Source of the DNA: Halorubrum halophilum
GTDB taxonomy: Archaea; Halobacteriota; Halobacteria; Halobacteriales; Haloferacaceae
Assembly (NCBI RefSeq): GCF_000739595.1
Contig: NZ_BBJP01000081.1
Coordinates: 1-64,000, forward strand
DNA length: 64,000 bases
Reading direction: 5' to 3'
The notes below the pieces were generated by a model that saw nothing but the letters and a program-made list of their open reading frames with translations, was not told where the DNA came from and ran no database searches. This document shows positions 58,480-64,000 of the stretch, piece after piece; position 1 is the stretch's first letter, and each line of letters starts with the position of its first letter. The translations under genes and the position numbers were made by a program.

Positions 58480-60195
58480 GTGATCGGGCTGAGCCCGCTT
58501 TCGGTCGCGCTGCTATCCGCCGTCGTTACCGGTACGTCCGCGGCGATTCTCGCGTGGCGCGAGCGGCCGGAGGCGGGCGCGACGTGGCTGACGGTGCTGC
58601 TCGTCGGGCAGGTCTGGTGGACGACGTTCCTCGTCTTCGAGCTGGAGGCGCCCACGCTCGCGGCGAAGTCGCTCTGGTACGACGTGCAGTGGCTCGGGGT
58701 CGTGATCATTCCGGTGGGGTGGCTGCTGTTCGCGCTGGAGTACACGGGGCGAGAGCGGTACGTGACGCCGGGGGTTGTGGCGGCGCTTTCCGTCGCGCCC
58801 GTCGTTACGCTGATCGTCGTCGCAGCCGGCGACCCGTGGGGGCTCATCGTCGTCGACCGGGAGGTCGCGTCGACCGCGGTCGGCTCGTTCCTCCGCGTCG
58901 ACACGGGGCCGTGGTACTACGTCATCGCCGGGTACACCTACCTGCTCGGGCTGTTCGGGTCGATCCCGATCCTCCAACTCGTCCGCGACGACGCGCGGCC
59001 CTTCCGGGGACAGAGCGCCGCGCTGATCGTGGGGACGGCGGCGCCGTGGGCCAGCAGCGTCTTCCACCTCACCGGATCGGTCCCGATCTCGGGACTGGAT
59101 CCGACCCCGCTCGCGTTCGCGGTGTCGGGCGTGGCGTACCTCCTCGCGCTCACCCGGTTCCGGCTGCTCACGCTCGCACCGGCGCCGCGTCGTCGCGCGC
59201 GACAGCTGGTGTTCGAGCACCTCCACGACCCGGCGTTCGTGATCGGGACTGAGGGGTACGTGGTCGACTTGAACCAGAGCGCCGCGGACACGTTCGGAAT
59301 CGACCGACGGGTCGCGATCGGAGAACCGGCGAGTGCGGTCGTCCCGCGGTACGACGACGTCTCGGTCGAGGAGTCGGACCGGTCCCCGCTCTCGATCGTG
59401 GGTTCGAGCGGCCGCCACCCGTACGAGGTCACCGTCAGGTGCATCGCCGACGGCCACGGCCGACCGACCGGCGAGGTGGTGGTGTTCCACGACGTGGGCG
59501 AGTACCTCGGCCAACAGCAGCGGCTGGACGTGCTCAACCGGGTGTTCAGACACGACGTGCGGACGGAGACGAACCTGATAACCGGGTACGCCGACCGGCT
59601 GCGCGCGGACCCGACCGACGAGCATGCGCTGAACGTGGTCAAGCGGAGCGCCTCGCGCATCCTCGATCTCAGCGAGCGCACCCGGACCGCGAGCGAGCTG
59701 TTCGATCCGATGGCGAAATCGTCGCCGCCGGTCGCGCTCGACGCGCTCGTCGAGGAGGTGGCCTCGGGGCTCCGGCACGAGTTCCCGGACGCGAACGTCT
59801 CCGTCGAGAGCGACGTGCCGCCGGTCCGGGTCCCGGCGGTGTTGCGTGTCGTCGCGGAGAGCCTGTGTTCGAACGCGGTCCGGCACAACGACAGCGAGCC
59901 CCCCTCCGTGTGGCTCAGCGCCGCGGCGGACGACGGCTGGGTCGACCTCTCCGTGGCCGACGACGGCCCCGGCATCGACGACGCGGAGCGCGAGGTGCTG
60001 AAACGCGGCACCGAGACGCCGCTGGAACACGGCAGCGGACTGGGACTGTGGATCGTGAAATGGGGGACCGATCAGGTCGGGGGGAGCGTCTCGTTCGAGG
60101 ACCGGGAGCCGCGCGGGACGATCGTCACCGTTTCGGTGCCGATCAGGGACGACGCGGACGTGGACCCAGAAGGTGACGAGACCGCAGGCCGGTAG
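58480..60195 (+). CDS. histidine kinase with N-terminal 7TM sensor and PAS domain
   Basis: A 571-residue membrane kinase. Residues 1-about 225 form seven hydrophobic helices of the His_kinase_N7TM type (GLSPLSVALLSAVVTGTSAAILAW...WYDVQWLGVVIIPVGWLLFALEYTGRERY). A PAS domain (about 235-345, LHDPAFVIGTEGYVVDLNQSA) precedes HisKA, with the phospho-His in RHDVRTETNLITGYADRL, and HATPase motifs SLCSNAVRHNDSEPP and DDGPGIDDAEREVL plus GSGLGLWIVKWG. No receiver domain is fused, so a separate partner regulator is required; none is adjacent. The signal is unknown, perhaps membrane- or light-related. Confidence 0.9.
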   Translation: MIGLSPLSVALLSAVVTGTSAAILAWRERPEAGATWLTVLLVGQVWWTTFLVFELEAPTLAAKSLWYDVQWLGVVIIPVGWLLFALEYTGRERYVTPGVVAALSVAPVVTLIVVAAGDPWGLIVVDREVASTAVGSFLRVDTGPWYYVIAGYTYLLGLFGSIPILQLVRDDARPFRGQSAALIVGTAAPWASSVFHLTGSVPISGLDPTPLAFAVSGVAYLLALTRFRLLTLAPAPRRRARQLVFEHLHDPAFVIGTEGYVVDLNQSAADTFGIDRRVAIGEPASAVVPRYDDVSVEESDRSPLSIVGSSGRHPYEVTVRCIADGHGRPTGEVVVFHDVGEYLGQQQRLDVLNRVFRHDVRTETNLITGYADRLRADPTDEHALNVVKRSASRILDLSERTRTASELFDPMAKSSPPVALDALVEEVASGLRHEFPDANVSVESDVPPVRVPAVLRVVAESLCSNAVRHNDSEPPSVWLSAAADDGWVDLSVADDGPGIDDAEREVLKRGTETPLEHGSGLGLWIVKWGTDQVGGSVSFEDREPRGTIVTVSVPIRDDADVDPEGDETAGR

Positions 60196-60225
60196 GCACT
60201 TGTCCGACGCCGGACAACCCTCCGT

Positions 60226-60654
60226 ATGGACACGTATCTCCCGTACGCCCTGCTCGCGATGGGCGCGTACGCGTTGGTCTCACCGCTGATGCGCGTCGCG
60301 ACGACCGGTCCCGACGCGATCCCGAGCGACGTGGCTGTCGTCGTCTCGAACTCGCTTCTCATCGTTATGGCCGTCGGTGTACTCGCGTACACCGGACAGG
60401 GGTTCACCGAACACCTCGCCTCGCCGAAGATCCTCCACGTGCTCGCGGCCGGGGTGTTCCTCGGCATCGGCATCCTGGCGCTGTACCGGTCGCTCGCGCT
60501 CGGTCCGGTGAGCGTCGTGACGCCCATCTTCGCGATGTTTCTCGTGTTCTCCTCCGTGATCGGGTTCCTCCTCTTGGGCGAGTCGTTCACCGCGCGGAAG
60601 GCGCTCGGGATCGTCTTCGCCGCCGCGTCGGTGTACCTCGTGTCGGGCGCCTGA
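60226..60654 (+). CDS. EamA-type (DMT) half-size transporter
   Basis: A 142-residue protein with about five hydrophobic helices, equal to one EamA repeat: YALLAMGAYALVSPLMRVA and a second half VVTPIFAMFLVFSSVIGFLLLGESFTARKALGIVFAAASVYLVSG, which is the typical EamA signature. Half-size members work as dimers, often with small-molecule export. It follows the kinase by 30 bp on the same strand. Confidence 0.87.
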   Translation: MDTYLPYALLAMGAYALVSPLMRVATTGPDAIPSDVAVVVSNSLLIVMAVGVLAYTGQGFTEHLASPKILHVLAAGVFLGIGILALYRSLALGPVSVVTPIFAMFLVFSSVIGFLLLGESFTARKALGIVFAAASVYLVSGA

Positions 60655-60763
60655 AATTACGAGGCGTCCTCGCCCTGACATCGCGGCGTAATCACCCGAT
60701 CCGGAAACGCCCGCCGCGTGACGAAATCCCTTTATCACCCACGGAGAAAGTGGCGTATCCGCA

Positions 60764-62266
60764 GTGGCCAGCCTTCCGAACCCCTTCCGCGCGCTAATCC
60801 TCTACATCGGCTTCGGCCTCGCGAGGGCGGGACTGATCGATCGTCACCGGGTGGTCCGGACCACGGACCTCGCGTGGCCGCGGATCGTTACGGGGATCGC
60901 CCGGATGTCGAAGAACGCGGTCGACGTGGCGATGGTCGGCGTCGCCGTGGGCACCAGCGCGGTCGCCGGCGTCGGCTTCGCCGGTCCCTACTGGGGGCTC
61001 GCGTTCGCGCTCGGCGGCGGCGTCGCCGGCGGCACCATCGCTCTCGTCTCCCAGCGCTTCGGCGCCGAGGCGTACGGGGAGTTGGGCGACGCCGTCCGCG
61101 CGAGCGTCCTCCTCGCGATCCTCATCACCATTCCCGTCTCGGCCGCCTTCTGGACGTTCTCGACGCGCTTTATCGACGTGCTCAGCAGCAACGAGGCCGC
61201 GATCGCGTTCGGCGCCGACTACCTCCGTATCGTGGGGCTCGGCGTCCCCTTCGCCGCGCTCAACCTCGTCGGCAGCCGGGTGCTCGTCGGCTGCGACGAC
61301 GCCTACACCGCGATGCAGGTCCGGGCGGGCGGCGCGGTCGCAAACATCGTCCTGAGCGCCGCGTTCATCTTCGGGCTGGGGTGGGGCGTCGAGGGCGCCG
61401 CGCTCGGCACCGTCCTCTCGAACGTGCTCGCCGTCGCCGCGTTCACGATCGGGCTCGTGCGCGGCCGGGTCCCCGGAATCGGCGAGTTCCCGATCTCGAT
61501 CAGCCCGTTCGGCTCCTACGTGAACCCGGACATGCTTCGCGACCTCGTCGAGATCGGGCTCCCGGTGGGTGCGCGCAACCTCGTGTGGACCGTCGCGGAG
61601 TTCCCGATGCTCGCCATCCTCGACGTGTTCGGCGAGAACACCGTCGCCGCGTTCGTCATCGCTCGCCGCATCTGGGGGATCATGAACGCCCCCGGCTGGG
61701 GCTTCGGGCTCGCCTCCTCCAGTCTGGTCGGGCAGGAGCTCGGCGGCGAGGACCCCGCGGAGGCGGAGGCGTACGCCCGCGACATCATCCGCTTCTCCGT
61801 GGCGACGTACGTGGTCTTCGCGGCGTTAACGGCGGTCTTCGCGACCGACATCGTCACCCTGTTCGCCGAGACGCCGGAGAGCCCCGAGATCCCGATCGCC
61901 GTGAACTTCGTGTACGCGGCGTGCATCGCCGTCGTCTTCCAGGGGATCTCCGGAGGTGCGGCGGGGCCGCTCGACGCGGCCGGCGACACGAAGATCCCCT
62001 TCGCGAGCCAGTTCCTCGGGATGTTCTGCGTCTCGATCCCGCTGGCGTACGTCGGGGCACGCGAGGCGACGCCGGCGATCGACGTGCCCGGGCTCGCCGT
62101 GACGATCCCGGAGATCGCGCTCCCCGCGATCGGGCTGTGGGGGGTGTACCTCGCGTTCCTCGCCGAGACGACGATCCCCGCCGCGATCAACTACTGGCGG
62201 TTCCGCTCCGGGAAGTGGAAGGCGATAAGCGAGGCGTATCGGCCGGACACGCCCGCCGACGATTAA
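60764..62266 (+). CDS. MATE family efflux transporter
   Basis: A 500-residue, twelve-helix transporter of the multidrug and toxic compound extrusion family, read from a GTG. Characteristic sections: VDVAMVGVAVGTSAVAGVGFAGPYWGLAFALGGGVAGGTIALVSQRFGAEAYGELGDAV, VGLGVPFAALNLVGSRVLVGCDDAYTAMQVRAGG and WTVAEFPMLAILDVFGENTVAAFVIARRIWGIMNAPGWGFGLASSSLVGQELGGEDPAEAEAYA. It likely uses sodium or proton gradients. A CTTTATC box about 32 nt before the GTG supports the start. Confidence 0.92.
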   Translation: MASLPNPFRALILYIGFGLARAGLIDRHRVVRTTDLAWPRIVTGIARMSKNAVDVAMVGVAVGTSAVAGVGFAGPYWGLAFALGGGVAGGTIALVSQRFGAEAYGELGDAVRASVLLAILITIPVSAAFWTFSTRFIDVLSSNEAAIAFGADYLRIVGLGVPFAALNLVGSRVLVGCDDAYTAMQVRAGGAVANIVLSAAFIFGLGWGVEGAALGTVLSNVLAVAAFTIGLVRGRVPGIGEFPISISPFGSYVNPDMLRDLVEIGLPVGARNLVWTVAEFPMLAILDVFGENTVAAFVIARRIWGIMNAPGWGFGLASSSLVGQELGGEDPAEAEAYARDIIRFSVATYVVFAALTAVFATDIVTLFAETPESPEIPIAVNFVYAACIAVVFQGISGGAAGPLDAAGDTKIPFASQFLGMFCVSIPLAYVGAREATPAIDVPGLAVTIPEIALPAIGLWGVYLAFLAETTIPAAINYWRFRSGKWKAISEAYRPDTPADD

Positions 62267-62310
62267 AAAGAGATCGGCGAGAGATCGGGAGTAAACAGCG
62301 TCAAATATCT

Positions 62311-62482
62311 AGCCGCTCGCTTATAAATAGTTGAATTCGGATCGATAGTGGCAGCTTCCAAAGTTCCAGCCGCTTGTTTATAAGTGGCTGATTTCGGATC
62401 GGCGGCGAACACTTCCAAAGCCACAGTCGCTTATTTATAAATGGTTGACCGCGAATCGACGGTGAAGACCCCCAAAGCCCCA
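62311..62482 (+). repeat. 57-bp tandem TATA-plus-CCAAAG units (three copies)
   Basis: Unit starts are 62311, 62368 and 62425, with the next at 62483 (57, 57 and 58 bp). Each unit carries a TTATAA-type box and a CCAAAG(C/T)(T/C) block before a GCCGCT/GTCGCT. A single equivalent unit is found in copy 2 (14168-14224). They look like duplicated promoter plus stem-initiation segments. Confidence 0.85.
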
Positions 62483-62774
62483 GCCGTGCTCGGCGAACCC
62501 CAGCGACGCAAGCACCGCAAGGAGCGAGTGAAACGAGCGACTGAGGAGCGCAGCGAGCTGTGGGAGCCGAGCACGGCTGCCCCTTTGAGTCCCACCCGAC
62601 CGCACAGCACCGCCGGAAGACGGTCGCCTCGCTGCGCTCGGCGCTGCGACTTCCGTGCTCCCGCTCGCTCCCTTCGGTCGCTCACGGGACCGCAGCCTCA
62701 CGCCTCCCCAGCCTCGTCGCGCGACGCTCCTCGCGGTCGCCGACGGCGACCGCTCGGAGGCGCGCGCCTCCGCA
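62461..62774 (+). ncRNA. candidate structured RNA of element copy 4
   Basis: Would start after the third 57-bp unit and fold into a 14-bp stem with an inverted loop, followed by the triloop hairpin and conserved tail. The three upstream units could give three alternative starts. Transcription is inferred only. Confidence 0.35.
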
Positions 62775-62829
62775 CTAATCAGTGTGTGATCGATCGCTGC
62801 GCTCGCTCGGTGTCTTTTAAAAGGTCACC

Positions 62830-64000
62830 TCACCACGCCTCGCGCAACACGCCCTCGATCGCTTCAGGCGTCGCGTCGAGGTCGGCGGGGGCCTGTTCCA
62901 TCGACCAGTCATCGGCGATGTACTCGGCGATCGCGGGGAAGTCGTCCTCCTCGACCGGGTCCAGTTCGCGGAGCCGCGAGGGGACCGAGAGGGAGTCGCG
63001 GACCGCGGCGACCTCGCCCACCACGTCCTCAGCGATGGCGGTGTCGTCGCGGCCCGCGGTCGCGACGCCGAGCCCGTTCGCGAGCGCTCGCCGGCTCGCG
63101 TCCACCTCGTCGAAGAGGTACGCGAGGACGTGCGGCGCGACCACCGCGTGGACGTTCCCCTGCTGCACGTCGTACCGGCGGGCGAAGCCGTGGCCGAACG
63201 CGTGAATCACCGATATCTTCCGGTCGAGCTGGACGAGCAGCGCGCCGACCACGGCGCGGTCGGTCGCCGCCGGATCGTCGGGACGGTCGCCGGCGACGTG
63301 CGGGAGCGCGTCCCGCAGGAGCCGGGTCCCGTGGACCGCGGTCGCGTCGCTCACGGGCGAGGCGTCGGCGGCGTACGGCGTCTCGATCCCCTTGTTGAAC
63401 CCGTTCATCGCCGATCCCGCCAGCACCGACCGCGGGGTGGTCTCGAACAGCGCCGGGTCCGCGAGGTCGATCGCGGGCATCGCGCCGCCGCCGCTGACGG
63501 TCATCGGCTGGCCGGTGGGCGAGGCGTCGGCGGCGATCACCTCCAGCGAGCCGCCCGTGGAGACATCCGCGCCGGCGAACGTCGTCGGGATCACGACGAA
63601 GGGGATCGCGGGGTCGCTCCCGGGCGCGAGGTCGCCGAGCGCGTCCGTGCCGTCCTCCGCGTCAGCGCGGAGGTCGGCGATGTCCCGGCCGTCCACGTCG
63701 AGCAGGGTCGCCTGTCGGGCCACGTCGAGGCTGCTCCCGCCGCCGACCGCGACGAGGCAGTCCGCACCGACCTCGGCCCGCTTGTCGAGTAAGTCGAACG
63801 CCTCCTCGACGCGCTTGTCCGGGGTCGTCCCGTCGAAGACGCCGGCGAACCGGTCGCCGAGTCCCTCGCGTATCGGGTCCATCAGGTCGTCGTTGGCGCC
63901 GACGTTCGAGCCGCAGACGACGAGCGCGTCACCGAGGCCTCGCTCGTCGAGGGCGTCGCCGAGTTCGGCGACGCGCCCGCGGCCGTATCGGATCTGACAG
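62830..64000 (-). CDS. iron-containing alcohol dehydrogenase family protein (5' end beyond window)
   Basis: The gene's stop is near 62830 and the frame remains open to the right window edge (64000), so the N-terminus is not included. The cofactor region reads DALVVCGSNVGANDD, VAVGGGSSLDVARQATLLDVDGRD and VVIPTTFAGADVST. Metal-binding histidines occur in VIHAFGHGFARRYDVQQGNVHAVVAPHVLAYLF. It may be a glycerol or simple alcohol dehydrogenase; the histidine pattern matches group III alcohol dehydrogenases. An internal Met at 63882 is not its true start. Element copy 4 lies just downstream. Confidence 0.85.
   Translation of the reverse strand, partial: CQIRYGRGRVAELGDALDERGLGDALVVCGSNVGANDDLMDPIREGLGDRFAGVFDGTTPDKRVEEAFDLLDKRAEVGADCLVAVGGGSSLDVARQATLLDVDGRDIADLRADAEDGTDALGDLAPGSDPAIPFVVIPTTFAGADVSTGGSLEVIAADASPTGQPMTVSGGGAMPAIDLADPALFETTPRSVLAGSAMNGFNKGIETPYAADASPVSDATAVHGTRLLRDALPHVAGDRPDDPAATDRAVVGALLVQLDRKISVIHAFGHGFARRYDVQQGNVHAVVAPHVLAYLFDEVDASRRALANGLGVATAGRDDTAIAEDVVGEVAAVRDSLSVPSRLRELDPVEEDDFPAIAEYIADDWSMEQAPADLDATPEAIEGVLREAW

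Larger units (their letters stand above)
62311..62774 (+). repeat. dispersed stem-loop element, copy 4 (loop inverted)
   Basis: Related to copies 1-3. Three 57-58-bp tandem units lead in, each with TTATAA(A/G)TGG and a CCAAAG block 37 nt later (62311, 62368 and 62425 starts). The main stem has 14-bp arms (62481-62494 with 62566-62579). The loop, 62495-62565, aligns with the loop of copies 1-3 only as its reverse complement. A hairpin with 9-bp arms and a 3-nt loop (62733-62753) and a CGCGCCTCCGCA tail follow. Terminal inverted repeats are not seen. It lies between the MATE gene and the alcohol dehydrogenase gene. Confidence 0.8.

Noticed and set aside
62311-62482. CRISPR-like array
   Set aside because: The 57-bp units are contiguous and lack unique spacers or nearby cas genes, so this is a tandem repeat and not CRISPR.

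Overview
This window is chromosomal DNA of a halophilic archaeon (class Halobacteria; Halorubrum or a close relative is a genus-level guess). The reasons are a GC-rich sequence with very acidic predicted proteins, archaeal information-processing genes (L44e, S27e, aIF2-alpha, Nop10, RNase P component 4, archaeal ProS, Trm5), Tat-type lipoproteins and halocyanin, a haloarchaeal fused cytochrome oxidase, and many genes whose start codon lies about 26-30 nt behind a TATA-like box, as expected for leaderless transcripts.

Layout. 0-10 kb: a nuclease-like orphan, a halocyanin, and the aa3-type oxidase genes (subunit IV at 2.7 kb; subunit II and fused I+III at 5.8-9.0 kb), with a GNAT enzyme, an epimerase and small membrane proteins between them. 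10-16 kb: two TGS-type GTPases (DRG and YchF) flanking a lower-GC accessory island (11.3-14.1 kb) with a CPBP protease, two winged-helix regulators and a translationally coupled pair of small membrane proteins. 16-32 kb: housekeeping genes (DUF371, Nudix, ProS, tRNA-Thr, Trm5, RNase P component 4, Trm112-like, PPAT, gamma-glutamylcysteine ligase, HtpX), a CoA-disulfide-reductase-like flavoprotein, and a secreted/membrane regulator pair (20.1-22.8 kb). 32-44 kb: TauE/UspA, DoxX, endonuclease III, a dioxygenase/hydrolase operon, methylmalonyl-CoA mutase and epimerase, an FNT channel, and the promoter-proximal stump of a deleted S9 peptidase. 44-48 kb: a PhoX-like phosphatase with a C-terminal dockerin, beside a membrane-anchored cohesin-like protein. 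48.5-52.6 kb: a translation/proteasome operon, then a thiolase/DUF35 pair. 52.7-64 kb: two sensor kinases, a duplicated glyoxalase, a UbiA enzyme, DMT and MATE transporters, and an iron-type alcohol dehydrogenase running off the window end.

The most unusual signal is a dispersed non-coding element present four times (1455-1909, about 14117-14606, 55560-56006, about 62311-62774), all on the plus strand. Each copy has TATA-like boxes at fixed distance from a CCAAAG block, a long stem whose two arms change together between copies, then GC-rich short-loop hairpins and a conserved tail. Two copies have terminal inverted repeats and lengths of 455 and 447 bp. In the fourth copy the loop of the long stem is inverted relative to the others. 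This looks like a mobile, probably transcribed, structured-RNA element; I do not recognise it as a named family.
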